Below, piece by piece: positions 23,531-32,523 of a DNA stretch of 64,000 nt (the stretch's first letter is position 1; each line of letters begins with the position of its first letter). A model generated the notes under the pieces. The model ran no database searches, was not told the DNA's origin, and saw nothing but the letters and a program-made list of their open reading frames with translations. Where the stretch lies: contig NZ_CP107989.1 of assembly GCF_041435015.1 (NCBI RefSeq), positions 5,332,001 to 5,396,000 on the forward strand, written 5' to 3'. The stretch is from Streptomyces canus. Lineage in GTDB: Bacteria > Actinomycetota > Actinomycetes > Streptomycetales > Streptomycetaceae. The translations under genes were made by a program, and so were the position numbers.

Positions 23531-24279
23531 GACTCCTCGAAGGGCAGGTCGCCCTGGTCACGGGCGCGAGCGGCGGCATCGGACGGGGGATCGCGCTGCG
23601 GTTCGCCGAGGAGGGCGCGGCGGTCGCGGTCCATTGCCGTACGGCGGTGGAGGCGGCCCGTGACGTGGCGTCCCGGATCGAGGACTCGGGCGCCCGGGCC
23701 GTCGTACTGGAAGCGGATCTGCGGGACGAGGACGCGTGCCGGCGGATGGTCCGGGAGGCCGCCGTGTGGGGTGGCGGACTGACCGCGCTGGTCAACAACG
23801 CCGGCGTGCAGCCCACTCAGCCGCTGCCCGGGATGACGGCGGCGGACTGGCGCGCGGTCGTGGAGACCAACCTGACCGGAGTCTTCGCGTGCACCCAGGC
23901 GGCGGCCGAGGTCATGGGGCCGGGCGGCTGCGTGACCCACATCGCGTCCATCGAGGCGCGTCACCCCGCGCCCGAGCACGCCCACTACTCCGCCTCCAAG
24001 GCCGCGATCGTGACGCACGCGAGGTCGGCGGCCCTGGAGTACGGACCGCACGGCATCCGCGTGAACACCGTCTCGCCCGGGCTGATCGACCGGGCGGGGC
24101 TGGCGGAGGCCTGGCCGGAGGGGGTGGAGCGGTGGGTGCGGAAGGCGCCGCTCGGGCGGCTCGGGCGGCCCGAGGACGTGGCCGACGCGTGTGTGTTCCT
24201 GGCCTCACCGCTCGCGTCCTGGGTCACCGGGCACGACCTGGTGGTGGACGGCGGGATGTCCGCCCGGCCGACGTGGTGA
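23527..24279 (+). CDS. Short-chain dehydrogenase/reductase
   Basis: 250 residues. The ATG at 23527 overlaps the cupin stop as ATGA, so the two are coupled. Cofactor motif TGASGGIGRGIA at about 12-23, the NNAGV segment near 87-91, and the catalytic YSASK (Tyr/Lys) at about residues 154-158 with an upstream serine in HIASIEARHP are all present. The C-terminal VTGHDLVVDGGMSARP is standard. Cofactor preference and substrate are unknown. It is the last gene of the run that starts at the iron box, although no siderophore role for it is evident. Confidence 0.88.
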   Translation: MRLLEGQVALVTGASGGIGRGIALRFAEEGAAVAVHCRTAVEAARDVASRIEDSGARAVVLEADLRDEDACRRMVREAAVWGGGLTALVNNAGVQPTQPLPGMTAADWRAVVETNLTGVFACTQAAAEVMGPGGCVTHIASIEARHPAPEHAHYSASKAAIVTHARSAALEYGPHGIRVNTVSPGLIDRAGLAEAWPEGVERWVRKAPLGRLGRPEDVADACVFLASPLASWVTGHDLVVDGGMSARPTW

Positions 24280-24342
24280 GCGCTCGGGGGTTCGCGTGCG
24301 TACCTATCGGGAAGACCGCGAGCCCAGGTACGGAGTAGTGAC

Positions 24343-26172
24343 GTGAGGTGTGAGCGTGCAGGCAGCAGCACAGGCCGGCGAGGGCGAGGACTTCAAGGGC
24401 TGGTGCTGCTGGGCACCGTGCTGGTCCTGCTCCTCTTCGGCGGTGCGGGAGCGGCGTCGGCCCACGCGGCCCTACGGGCCACCGATCCCGAGGACGGAAG
24501 CGTCCTCAAGTCCGCCCCCCGGGACATCACCCTGACCTTCACCGAGTCCGTCGGCCTGCTCGACGACTCCTTCCGGGTGCTCGACCCCGACGGCAAGCGC
24601 CTGAAGGTCACGGACGCCGGACACGGGGCGGCCGGCTCGGACACGGCCCGTGTCTCGCTGCCCGCCAAACTCGCCCAGGGCACCTACACGGTGGCTTGGC
24701 GGGTCGTCTCGGCCGACAGCCACCCGGTTTCCGGCGCCTTCACCTTCTCGGTCGGCAAACCCTCCCCGGCCACCGTGATCATGGACACCGGCCCGACCGA
24801 GGACCCGGCCACCGAGAGCCTCTTCAACATGGGCCGCTACCTGGCCTACCTCGCCGTCGCCCTGCTCATCGGCACGGCCGTCTTCCTCCTCGCCTGCCGC
24901 CCGCCGGAGCCCTCCCGTCTGCGCCGGCTCCTGTGGGCGGGCTGGGGCACCCTGCTCGGCTCCACCGTGTTCCTGCTGGTGCTGCGGGCACCGTACGAGT
25001 CGGGGGCGGGCCCGGCCTCCGCCTTCTCGCTGAAGGCCTTCGAACGCACCCTGACCACCCGCCCGGGCGAGGCGCTCCTGGTCCGCCTGGCGCTGCTGCT
25101 CGTCGGGTACTTCTTCGTCGTACGACTGCTGCGGCTCGGGGAGTCGAGGCTGCCCCGCGCCTGGCAGGCGGCGGGCGGCGCGCTCGCCGTGGGTCTCGCG
25201 CTGACCTGGGCCTCCGCCGAGCACGCGTCCGCCGGAATCCAGGTGCCGGTGGCGATGACGTCCGCGGTGCTGCACGTCCTCGCGATGGCGGTCTGGCTGG
25301 GCGGCCTCGCGGCCCTGCTCACCACGCTGTACCGGGCGTCGTCGCAGATCCCGGCCGCCGTGGTCGCCCGTTTCTCGCGGCTGGCCTTCGCCTCCGTGAC
25401 CGTCCTCGTCGCCACCGGCGTCTACCAGTCCTGGCGCGGCCTCGGCTCCTGGGACGCGGTCACCGGCACCACGTACGGCCATCTGCTCGTCTTCAAGCTG
25501 CTCGCGGTGACGGGGCTGCTGGGGGCGGCGCGGCTGTCGCGGCAGTGGACGGGACGGCTCGTGACGGCCGGGGCGCAGGTCGAGTCGGAGTCCGTCGTAC
25601 GGGAGCGGGTGCCGGAGCCGGTGGGGGGACCTCCGGCCGCCTCCGACGCGGAGCGGGAGCCCGCCGCCCCCGGGGGAGACTCCCCGGCGTACCGGCGTGG
25701 CCTGCGCCGTTCCGTCCTCGCCGAAGTGGCCGTCGGTGTCGTCGTCCTGGTGCTCAGCACCGTGCTGAGCGGCACGCTGCCCGGCCGGGCGCAGGCCGAG
25801 GCGGCCGAGGCGGGCCCGGCCACCGGCGGACTGCCCGCCGCGTCCCTGACCGACGTCCCCTTCGCCGTGGGCGGCGCCACGGGCCGGGTGCAGATCACCC
25901 TCGACCCGGGCCGCACCGGCGACAACTCGGTCCAGGCCATCGTCTACGCGGCCGACGGAGGCCTCGCCGCGGTCCCCGAACTCCGGCTGTCCTTCACCCT
26001 CCCGGCCAAGGAGATCGGCCCGATCGACGCCGAACTGAAGGACAAGGGCGGCTACTGGGGCACGAACGACCTCACCCTGCCCCTCGCGGGCGAATGGCGG
26101 ATGAAGACGACGATCAGGGTCTCCGACGTCGACCAGGTCAGCGTGACGAAGACGGTGCGGATCGTGGGCTGA
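24343..26172 (+). CDS. Copper resistance protein, CopC-CopD fusion
   Basis: 609 residues. A signal or anchor helix (about 19-40) ends at AASA, leaving the CopC domain starting with HAALRATDPEDGSVL; its first His and the His in SADSHPVSG are copper ligands in CopC proteins. Residues about 165-390 hold the CopD membrane domain (GRYLAYLAVALLIGTAVFLL, LHVLAMAVWLGGLAALLTTL, ATGVYQSWRGLGSW, FKLLAVTGLLGAARL). After a Pro/Glu linker and another helix comes a FixH/YtkA-like beta domain (about 510-609). Fusions of this layout act in periplasmic-side copper binding and import. It starts at a GTG. The end overlaps the convergent DUF72 gene by 35 bases. Confidence 0.92.
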   Translation: MRCERAGSSTGRRGRGLQGLVLLGTVLVLLLFGGAGAASAHAALRATDPEDGSVLKSAPRDITLTFTESVGLLDDSFRVLDPDGKRLKVTDAGHGAAGSDTARVSLPAKLAQGTYTVAWRVVSADSHPVSGAFTFSVGKPSPATVIMDTGPTEDPATESLFNMGRYLAYLAVALLIGTAVFLLACRPPEPSRLRRLLWAGWGTLLGSTVFLLVLRAPYESGAGPASAFSLKAFERTLTTRPGEALLVRLALLLVGYFFVVRLLRLGESRLPRAWQAAGGALAVGLALTWASAEHASAGIQVPVAMTSAVLHVLAMAVWLGGLAALLTTLYRASSQIPAAVVARFSRLAFASVTVLVATGVYQSWRGLGSWDAVTGTTYGHLLVFKLLAVTGLLGAARLSRQWTGRLVTAGAQVESESVVRERVPEPVGGPPAASDAEREPAAPGGDSPAYRRGLRRSVLAEVAVGVVVLVLSTVLSGTLPGRAQAEAAEAGPATGGLPAASLTDVPFAVGGATGRVQITLDPGRTGDNSVQAIVYAADGGLAAVPELRLSFTLPAKEIGPIDAELKDKGGYWGTNDLTLPLAGEWRMKTTIRVSDVDQVSVTKTVRIVG

Positions 26173-26980
26173 GCAGGCCGGCCATGGTCTCGGCGGCCTG
26201 TACGGCGGCGGCTCCGCAGCAGTTGTTGAACAGGACGTGGAGCTCGTCCACCTGCTCGGCCAGGGCGTGCAACCGCGGTAACCACTCCGCGAGTTCGGCG
26301 CGCCCGTAGTCGTACCGGAAACGCTCCTCCTTGCTGCCGCGCCCCCAGGAGGCGCTGCGTCCGTGGAAGCGCACGACGGACAGCCGGGGTGCGGTGACGG
26401 GGGTGACCGGCGGCAGGGAGGTGGGCAGGTCCTGGCTCATGTCCACGGCCACGGCGGCGAAGCCGTACATGCTCAGCAGCGCACGGGTGAGGTCCCGCTG
26501 CCGCTCCCCCCACCAGGCCGGATGCCGGAACTCCACATGGACGGGCCATCCGGCGGTCCGCGCCGCGGTCTCCTCCAGGAACCGCTCCGCCCGCGCCCCC
26601 GGCCGAAACCACGGCGGGAACTGGAACAGCACCCCACCGAGCCGCCCGGCCTCTCGCAACGGCTCGATCCCGGCGGCGAACCGCGCCCACACCTCGTCAG
26701 GAGCCGCGTCCGCGAGGGCGGCCTGCTTCACCGGATGTCCCGTGAGCGGTGCGTACGCCTTCACGTCGAACACGAACCCCGCAGGCGTGCGCTCCACCCA
26801 CAGACGGCTGTTGCGCTCGCTGGGCAGGGCGTAGAACGTGCCGTCCACCTCCACCACCGGGAACCGCTCGGCGTAGTACCGCAACCGCCCCTCGGCGTCC
26901 CGCCGGCCGGGCGGGTACCAACCGCTGCGGACGAGCGCGGGATCGGTCCAGGAGCAGGTGCCGACGAGGATGCTGGTCAT
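26138..26980 (-). CDS. DUF72 family protein (TIM-barrel, YecE-like)
   Basis: 280 residues. The family hallmarks are ILVGTCSWTDPALVRSGWYP at the start, RLRYYAERFPVVEVDGTFYA, PSERNSRLWVERTPAGFVFD, VKAYAPLTGH, VLFQFPPWFRP, WPVHVEFRHPAWWGE and VVRFHGRSASWGRG. YecE-like proteins form TIM barrels related to xylose isomerase-type folds, with no proven activity. The ATG at 26980 has no clear ribosome-binding site, so it may be leaderless or nearly so. It is divergent from an SDR gene across 30 bases, meaning the promoters overlap. Confidence 0.9.
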   Translation of the reverse strand: MTSILVGTCSWTDPALVRSGWYPPGRRDAEGRLRYYAERFPVVEVDGTFYALPSERNSRLWVERTPAGFVFDVKAYAPLTGHPVKQAALADAAPDEVWARFAAGIEPLREAGRLGGVLFQFPPWFRPGARAERFLEETAARTAGWPVHVEFRHPAWWGERQRDLTRALLSMYGFAAVAVDMSQDLPTSLPPVTPVTAPRLSVVRFHGRSASWGRGSKEERFRYDYGRAELAEWLPRLHALAEQVDELHVLFNNCCGAAAVQAAETMAGLLSPRSAPSSSR

Positions 26981-27010
26981 GGGGAGTGGGTACCGATTTA
27001 GGGTTCGGCC

Positions 27011-27790
27011 ATGACTTCCCAGGCGTATCTGTCGGAACTGTTCTCGCTGGACGGCCGTGTGGCGCTGGTGACCGGCGGGAGTTCGGGCATCGGCAGGGCG
27101 ATCGCGGGGGCGCTGGCGCGGGCCGGGGCGAGCGTGGTGATCGTGGCCCGCAGCGAGCCGGAACTGACTGCGACGGTCGGCGAGTTGACGTCCAGTGGCT
27201 GCCGAGCGGGCTGGGTGAGCGGCGACGTGAGCACGAGGGAGGGTGTGCGTACGGCGGCGGAAGCGGCCGCCGGTGTGTTCGGTGAGCCGGACATCCTGGT
27301 CAACTCCGCCGGGATCAACCTGCGTCCGCCGATGACCGAGCTCACCGACGACGTGTGGGACACCACCCTGGCGGTCAACCTGGAGGCCCCCTACCTCCTG
27401 GGCCAGCGCTTCGGCCCCGGCATGGCCGAGCGCGGCTTCGGCCGGATCATCCACATCACCTCCCAGCAGGCCCACCGCGCCTTCGTCCAGAGCGGCGCCT
27501 ACGGCGTCTCCAAGGGCGGCCTGGAGTCCCTGGCCCGCTCCCAGGCCGAGGCCTGGTCCCCGCACGGCGTCACCTGCAACACCCTCGTCCCCGGCTTCGT
27601 GCTGACCCCCCTCAACGCCCGTCTCGCCACCGACCCGGAGAAGGTCACGTCCCTGGCCGCCCGCACCATGACCGGCCGCAACGGCCTCCCCGAGGACTTC
27701 GCGGGCGCCGCGGTCTTCCTGGCGAGCGGGGCGTCGGGCTATGTCACGGGGCAGTCGATCTTTGTGGACGGGGGGTTGTCGGTGCACTGA
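27011..27790 (+). CDS. Short-chain dehydrogenase, gluconate 5-dehydrogenase-like
   Basis: 259 residues. The N-terminus (AYLSELFSLDGRVALVTGGS, SGIGRAIAGALARAG) carries the TGGSSGIG dinucleotide loop. DILVNSAGINLRPPM, HITSQQAHRAFVQSGAYGVS then KGG give the catalytic YxxxK, and VTGQSIFVDGGLSVH closes the protein. The LFxLDGRVALVTG start with an INxRxP motif is typical of Ga5DH-like oxidoreductases acting on sugar acids, but the substrate is uncertain. The ATG is just 30 bases from the divergent DUF72 start. Beyond its stop lie remnants of a mobile element, so it marks the edge of conserved sequence. Confidence 0.88.
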   Translation: MTSQAYLSELFSLDGRVALVTGGSSGIGRAIAGALARAGASVVIVARSEPELTATVGELTSSGCRAGWVSGDVSTREGVRTAAEAAAGVFGEPDILVNSAGINLRPPMTELTDDVWDTTLAVNLEAPYLLGQRFGPGMAERGFGRIIHITSQQAHRAFVQSGAYGVSKGGLESLARSQAEAWSPHGVTCNTLVPGFVLTPLNARLATDPEKVTSLAARTMTGRNGLPEDFAGAAVFLASGASGYVTGQSIFVDGGLSVH

Positions 27791-27807
27791 TCTCCCAGCG
27801 TCCCGGA

Positions 27808-27970
27808 TCACCTCGCCGGTCCCAGTTCACGCCTGCGCCAGGCGCCGAGCAGTTCCTCGGGGCCGTAGACCGCCTGGAGCCCGGAACAGCTGATCCCGTT
27901 GAAGGAGACCGCCACGAGCGGTACGGGCTCGTCGAGTGCGCCGACGCCGGTGCCGATGGGGAGGGCATGG
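27808..27970 (-). pseudogene. Possible C-terminal fragment of a displaced gene
   Basis: On the minus strand a frame reading VPLVAVSFNGISCSGLQAVY, GPEELLGAWRRRELGPAR runs to a stop at 27808. It looks protein-like but has no start of its own and runs into the integrase remnant. It may be the stump of a gene truncated when the element inserted or decayed. I do not recognise the family, and this could be chance. Confidence 0.25.
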
Positions 27971-28244
27971 GCTACGTGTTCGCCTCGCCGACTGGCGGAC
28001 CGCTGAGCCCGAACACCGGGGCGCGGGCGTACGTGACGGTCGTCTGCCAGATGCTCGGCACACGGCGGGCACAGTCCTCCTCTTGCTCGGTGTCCCCGAT
28101 GTGATCGTGGACGCAGTCATGGGCTGGGAGCCGGGCGGCGCCGCGCGGATGCGGGCTCGCTCCATGCACGTGACCGGGCCGATGCTCCGCAAGGTCGCGG
28201 ACCAGGTCGGCGAGAAGCTGTGGGGCTCCTCCGGAGCCGAATGA
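27955..28244 (+). pseudogene. Tyrosine integrase remnant, frameshifted and 5'-truncated
   Basis: GYVFASPTGGPLSPNT is read in one frame from about 27970. GVRDGRLPDARHTAGTVLLL, LGVPDVIVDAVMGWEP and MRARSMHVTGPMLRKVADQV are read in another up to the stop at 28244. Together they match the C-terminal catalytic half of actinophage/pSAM2-type integrases, including the RHTA of the His-x-x-Arg box. About a dozen residues appear deleted between SPNT and the GVRDGRL segment, where the frame changes. In SMHVT the usual catalytic tyrosine (normally R-Y-x-H-V-T) has become serine. The N-terminal half is absent. It ends about 80 bases from the 3' end of tRNA-Ser(GGA), the usual place for an integrase beside its attachment site. 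Confidence 0.8.
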
Positions 28245-28268
28245 GACCAAAACTGAGACCACGCACGA

Positions 28269-28300
28269 CGAAGGGCCCCACCTTGCGGTGGGGCCCTTCG
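28269..28300. terminator. Terminator of the tRNA-Ser(GGA) gene
   Basis: A perfect 14-base stem (CGAAGGGCCCCACC with GGTGGGGCCCTTCG) around TTGC lies 24 bases beyond the tRNA 3' end on the minus strand and 24 bases after the integrase remnant stop on the plus strand, so it could serve both. Confidence 0.85.
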
Positions 28301-28324
28301 ACATCGTGCCCGGTGAGGCACTGG

Positions 28325-28409
28325 CGGAGGATACGAGATTCGAACTCGTGAGGGGTTGCCCCCAACACGCTTTCCAAGCGTGCGCCCTAGGCCTCTAGGC
28401 GAATCCTCC
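28325..28409 (-). tRNA. tRNA-Ser(GGA)
   Basis: 85-base class II tRNA. Acceptor GGAGGAT pairs with ATCCTCC, the anticodon loop TTGGAAA sits in a CACGC/GCGTG stem, the variable arm is long and the T-loop reads GTTCGAATC. The anticodon GGA reads UCC and UCU. CCA is not encoded. Its 3' end faces the integrase remnant, so it is the likely old attachment site. Confidence 0.95.
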
Positions 28410-28482
28410 GCCGCAAACAATACAAGACGTTGAGGAGTGCTCGCGAACTCGTTCCCACCCGCTGCCATCGGGTACTGTTTGG

Positions 28483-28574
28483 GCAGCCCCTCACGCGGCG
28501 CTATCTGACTGAACTCCCCCAGGGCCGGAAGGCAGCAAGGGTAGGTCGGCTCTGGCGGGTGCGTGGGGGGCGCT
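28483..28574 (+). ncRNA. ffs: Signal recognition particle RNA (small bacterial type)
   Basis: The conserved domain IV reads CAGGGCCGGAAGGCAGCAAG, with the GGAA tetraloop and the asymmetric loop bound by Ffh. The ends pair: GCCCCTCACGC at 28486-28496 with GCGTGGGGGGC at 28561-28571. At about 86-92 bases it is the short 4.5S-like form. It lies just upstream of dnaX, its usual place in streptomycetes. The exact ends are estimated from the stem. Confidence 0.9.
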
Positions 28575-28637
28575 TGCGTTCCCGGCGGAGCGCACGCGCG
28601 GGCCCGGGTGTCAGTGGGCGCCTATAACCTCGTATGC

Positions 28638-31097
28638 GTGTCGTCTCTCGCGTTGTACCGCCGCTATCGCCCGGAGTCCTTCGCCGAGGTCATCGGGCAG
28701 GAGCATGTCACCGACCCGCTGCAGCAGGCGCTGCGGAACAACCGGGTCAATCACGCGTACCTGTTCAGCGGTCCGCGCGGATGCGGCAAGACGACCAGCG
28801 CCCGCATCCTCGCCAGGTGCCTGAACTGCGCACAGGGGCCCACCCCCACCCCCTGCGGTGAGTGCCAGTCCTGCCAGGACCTCGCACGCAACGGCCCCGG
28901 TTCCATCGACGTCATCGAGATCGACGCCGCGTCCCACGGTGGTGTGGACGACGCCCGTGAGCTGCGCGAGAAGGCCTTCTTCGGGCCCGCGAGCAGTCGC
29001 TACAAGATCTACATCATCGACGAGGCCCACATGGTCACGTCGGCGGGGTTCAACGCGCTGCTGAAGGTCGTCGAGGAGCCCCCGGAGCACCTCAAGTTCA
29101 TCTTCGCCACCACCGAGCCCGAGAAGGTCATCGGGACGATCCGGTCGCGAACCCATCACTACCCCTTCCGGCTCGTCCCGCCCGGCACCCTGCGGGAGTA
29201 CCTCGGCGAGGTGTGCGGCAAGGAGAACATCCCCGTCGAGGACGGCGTGCTGCCCCTCGTCGTGCGGGCAGGCCAGGGCTCCGTGCGTGACTCCATGTCC
29301 GTCATGGACCAGCTGCTCGCCGGGGCCAAGGAGGAGGGTGTGACGTATGCCATGGCCACGTCCCTCCTCGGCTACACCGACGGCTCCCTTCTCGACTCCG
29401 TCGTCGAGGCCTTCGCCACCGGTGACGGTGCCGCCGCCTTCGAGGTCGTCGACCGCGTCATCGAGGGCGGCAACGACCCCCGCCGTTTCGTCACCGACCT
29501 GCTGGAGCGGCTGCGGGACCTGGTGATCCTCGCCGCCGTTCCCGACGCCGCCGAGAAGGGCCTCATCGACGCCCCCGCCGACGTCATCGAGCGCATGCAG
29601 GCCCAGGCCGGCACCTTCGGCGCGGCCGAGCTGAGCCGCGCCGCCGACCTCGTCAACCAAGGCCTGACCGAGATGCGCGGCGCCAACTCGCCCCGCCTCC
29701 AGCTGGAACTCATCTGCGCGCGCGTGCTGCTCCCCGCGGCCTATGGGGACGAGCGCTCGGTCATGGCCCGCCTCGACCGCATCGAGCGGGGCGTGAACTT
29801 CTCGGCCGGCGGCGCCCCCGCGATGGGGTACGTGCCGGGGCCGGAAGCCCATGGAGGGGCGGCCCTGGGCACCCCGGGAGTCCAGGGCGTCCCTGGTGCC
29901 TCGGGTGCCCCCGTCCCGCCACCGGCAGCGGTCCCGCCCGGTGGCGGCCCGGCCGCGGCGCGTGCGGCGGTCCGGGCCTCGGGCGCGGGCACGCCCAGCG
30001 GCGCAGCGCAGGGGGTCGGCGTCCCGGGTGGCGGCGGCCCGGCCGGAGCGGGTGGCACGGGCGGATTCCCCGGCGCTACGGCCGACTCGGCGCCGCCCGC
30101 CGACCCGTCCGCGCCCGCAGACCGGACCTCTGACTCGCCCGCCGGCCCGGCGCACGGTTCACCCACGGCCCAGCCCCCCGGTGCTCCCTCCGGCCAACCC
30201 TCCACCGCCTACCCGGACCAGCCTCAACCGCCCCACCAACAGCCCTCCGCCACACCGTCCCCGGCGGCTCCCGCTACCGCCCCCGGAGCCTGGCCCGCCG
30301 CCGCCCCCGTCGGCGGCGGCCGGCGTCCCGGTGGCTGGCCCACCGCGACCCCGGCGGGCGGTGGCGGCCAACCCCAGGCGCCCGCATCGCACCGGCCCGC
30401 GGCCGCCTCGGCACCGGCCCAGCCCGCGCCCACGGCCTCCGCACCCGGACCGGGCGCCTACGCCCCGCCGACCGGCGGCCCCGACCCCCGCCAGCTCTGG
30501 CCCAACATCCTGGAAGCCGTCAAGAACCGCCGCCGCTTCACGTGGATCCTGCTCAGCCAGAACGCCCACGTGGCCGGCTTCGACGGCACCACCCTCCAGC
30601 TCGGCTTCGTCAACGCGGGTGCCCGCGACAACTTCGCGACCAGCGGCAGCGAAGAGGTGCTGCGGCAGGCGCTGGCCGAGCAGTTCAGCGTCCAGTGGAA
30701 GATCGAGGCCGTCATCGACCCGTCGGGCGGTGGAGGGGCGCCCCCGGCATCCGGCGGCTTCAACGGCGGCGGGGGCTACGGCGGAGGCGGCAACACCGGC
30801 GGCGGCAACACCGGCGGCTACGGCACCGGAAGCACGGCAGGCTACGGCGCCCCGGGCCCCCAGGCCCCCTCCTCCCCCCAGCCGACACCCGCCCCGGCGG
30901 CCCGGTCCACGCCGACGCCGGCCCCCGCACCGGCCCCTGCCCCGCAGCGGTCCGCGCCGGAACCCCCGCCGGTCTCCATCGAGGACGACATCCCCGAGGA
31001 CGACGACCCCGATCTCAACGAGGCCGCCCTCTCGGGTCGCGAACTGATCGTGCGCGAGCTCGGGGCGACCGTGGTGGAGGAGATCACCAACGAATAA
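28638..31097 (+). CDS. dnaX: DNA polymerase III subunit gamma/tau
   Basis: 819 residues from a GTG at 28638. It is the AAA+ clamp-loader subunit that ties the replicative polymerase together. The N-terminus (LALYRRYRPESFAEVIGQEH) is classical. Walker A is GPRGCGKTT at about 45-53, the zinc site is CLNCAQGPTPTPCGECQSC, Walker B is KIYIIDEAH, and the sensor region includes KFIFATTEPEKVIGTIRSRT. Residues about 385-610 are a long Pro/Ala/Gly linker. A tau-like C-terminal domain (PRQLWPNILEAVKNRRRFTW) follows, then a Gly-rich GGGYGGGGNTGGG tract and an acidic tail ending in RELIVRELGATVVEEITNE. SRP RNA lies immediately upstream and purD downstream. Confidence 0.95.
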   Translation: MSSLALYRRYRPESFAEVIGQEHVTDPLQQALRNNRVNHAYLFSGPRGCGKTTSARILARCLNCAQGPTPTPCGECQSCQDLARNGPGSIDVIEIDAASHGGVDDARELREKAFFGPASSRYKIYIIDEAHMVTSAGFNALLKVVEEPPEHLKFIFATTEPEKVIGTIRSRTHHYPFRLVPPGTLREYLGEVCGKENIPVEDGVLPLVVRAGQGSVRDSMSVMDQLLAGAKEEGVTYAMATSLLGYTDGSLLDSVVEAFATGDGAAAFEVVDRVIEGGNDPRRFVTDLLERLRDLVILAAVPDAAEKGLIDAPADVIERMQAQAGTFGAAELSRAADLVNQGLTEMRGANSPRLQLELICARVLLPAAYGDERSVMARLDRIERGVNFSAGGAPAMGYVPGPEAHGGAALGTPGVQGVPGASGAPVPPPAAVPPGGGPAAARAAVRASGAGTPSGAAQGVGVPGGGGPAGAGGTGGFPGATADSAPPADPSAPADRTSDSPAGPAHGSPTAQPPGAPSGQPSTAYPDQPQPPHQQPSATPSPAAPATAPGAWPAAAPVGGGRRPGGWPTATPAGGGGQPQAPASHRPAAASAPAQPAPTASAPGPGAYAPPTGGPDPRQLWPNILEAVKNRRRFTWILLSQNAHVAGFDGTTLQLGFVNAGARDNFATSGSEEVLRQALAEQFSVQWKIEAVIDPSGGGGAPPASGGFNGGGGYGGGGNTGGGNTGGYGTGSTAGYGAPGPQAPSSPQPTPAPAARSTPTPAPAPAPAPQRSAPEPPPVSIEDDIPEDDDPDLNEAALSGRELIVRELGATVVEEITNE

Positions 31098-31222
31098 GAC
31101 GAACAAGGGGACGCCCGAGGGACGCGCGCGAGAGCTCATCCGGTCTCATCTGGGAGGAACCTACGACTCCCCTCCCTCCACCCCTTAGTAACCCCCCACA
31201 AAAACCCCGTTAGGCTGACCCC

Positions 31223-32476
31223 GTGAAGGTCCTCGTCATCGGTAACGGCGCCCGCGAACACGCCCTGTGCCGCTCCCTGTCCCTCGACCCCGACGTCAGT
31301 GCCCTGCACTGCGCCCCCGGCAACGCCGGCATCGCCGAGGTCGCCGAGCTGCACCCGGTCGACGCCCTCGACGGCGCGGCGGTGACCGCGCTCGCACAGC
31401 GACTCGGTGCCGACCTGGTCGTCGTAGGCCCGGAGGCCCCGCTCGTCGCGGGGGTCTCCGACGCCGTGCGCGAGGTGGGCATCCCCGTCTTCGGCCCGTC
31501 CGGGGAGGCCGCGCAGCTCGAGGGCTCGAAGGCCTTCGCCAAGGACGTCATGGCCGCGGCCGGAGTCCCGACCGCCCGCTCCTACGTCTGCACGACCCCC
31601 GAGGAGGTCGCCGAGGCACTCGACGCCTTCGGCGCCCCGTACGTCGTCAAGGACGACGGACTCGCCGCGGGCAAGGGCGTCGTCGTGACCAGCGACATCG
31701 AGGCCGCGGCAGCGCATGCCAACGCCTGCGACCGGGTCGTCATCGAGGAGTTCCTGGACGGCCCCGAGGTCTCCCTCTTCGCCATCACCGACGGCGACAC
31801 CGTTCTGCCCCTCCAGCCGGCCCAGGACTTCAAGCGCGCCCTGGACGGCGACGAGGGCCCGAACACCGGCGGCATGGGCGCCTACTCCCCGTTGCCCTGG
31901 GCCGACCCCAAGCTGGTCGACGAGGTCATGCAGACGGTCCTGCAGCCGACGGTCGACGAGATGCGCCGCCGCGGCACCCCCTTCTCCGGTCTGCTCTACG
32001 CCGGTCTCGCGATCACTTCGCGAGGCGTGCGGGTCATCGAGTTCAACGCCCGCTTCGGCGACCCCGAGACCCAGGTCGTCCTGGCCCGCCTCGAGACCCC
32101 GCTGGCCGGCATCCTGCTCGCCGCGGCCACCAGCAACCTGGCCGACCTGGAGCCGCTGCGCTGGAGCGGGGACGCCGCGGTCACCGTGGTCGTCGCCTCG
32201 CACAACTACCCCGCCACCCCGCGCACCGGCGACCCGATCACCGGCCTCGACGAGGTGGCCGCCGAGGACGCCCCGCACGCGTACGTCCTGCACGCAGGCA
32301 CCAAGCGGGACGGCGACACCGTCGTCAGCGCCGGCGGCCGCGTCCTGTCGGTCACGGCGTCCGGCAAGGACCTCACCGAGGCCCGCGAGCGCGCCTACCG
32401 GGCGGTGGCCCGCATCCGGCTCGACGGTTCCCAGCACCGGACGGACATCGCGGCCAAGGCGGCGTCCGGAGCCTGA
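31223..32476 (+). CDS. purD: Phosphoribosylamine-glycine ligase
   Basis: 417 residues. It joins glycine to phosphoribosylamine with ATP to give GAR, the second step of purine synthesis. The N-domain reads MKVLVIGNGAREHALCRSLS. The ATP-grasp segments include VVKDDGLAAGKGVVV, VVIEEFLDGPEVSLFAITDG, the PAQDFKR / GPNTGGMGAYSP pair, and EFNARFGDPETQVVL, which holds the metal-binding Glu/Asn. Start and length fit the family. It stands alone between dnaX (125 bases) and a hairpin terminator, separated from purC and the purSQL group that catalyse later steps. Confidence 0.97.
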   Translation: MKVLVIGNGAREHALCRSLSLDPDVSALHCAPGNAGIAEVAELHPVDALDGAAVTALAQRLGADLVVVGPEAPLVAGVSDAVREVGIPVFGPSGEAAQLEGSKAFAKDVMAAAGVPTARSYVCTTPEEVAEALDAFGAPYVVKDDGLAAGKGVVVTSDIEAAAAHANACDRVVIEEFLDGPEVSLFAITDGDTVLPLQPAQDFKRALDGDEGPNTGGMGAYSPLPWADPKLVDEVMQTVLQPTVDEMRRRGTPFSGLLYAGLAITSRGVRVIEFNARFGDPETQVVLARLETPLAGILLAAATSNLADLEPLRWSGDAAVTVVVASHNYPATPRTGDPITGLDEVAAEDAPHAYVLHAGTKRDGDTVVSAGGRVLSVTASGKDLTEARERAYRAVARIRLDGSQHRTDIAAKAASGA

Positions 32477-32523
32477 GAAGCTCGAAAACCGGGGCGAAAA
32501 CCCCGCTGCCGAACAACCCGACC

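Noticed and set aside
28638..31097. Programmed frameshift in dnaX giving a gamma form
   Set aside because: I see no A-rich slippery heptamer at the boundary of the AAA+ domain, so only the long tau-like product is supported.
31098..31222. Purine riboswitch or leader before purD or purS
   Set aside because: No purine aptamer core or attenuator-like hairpin with a T-run was recognised before any pur gene.
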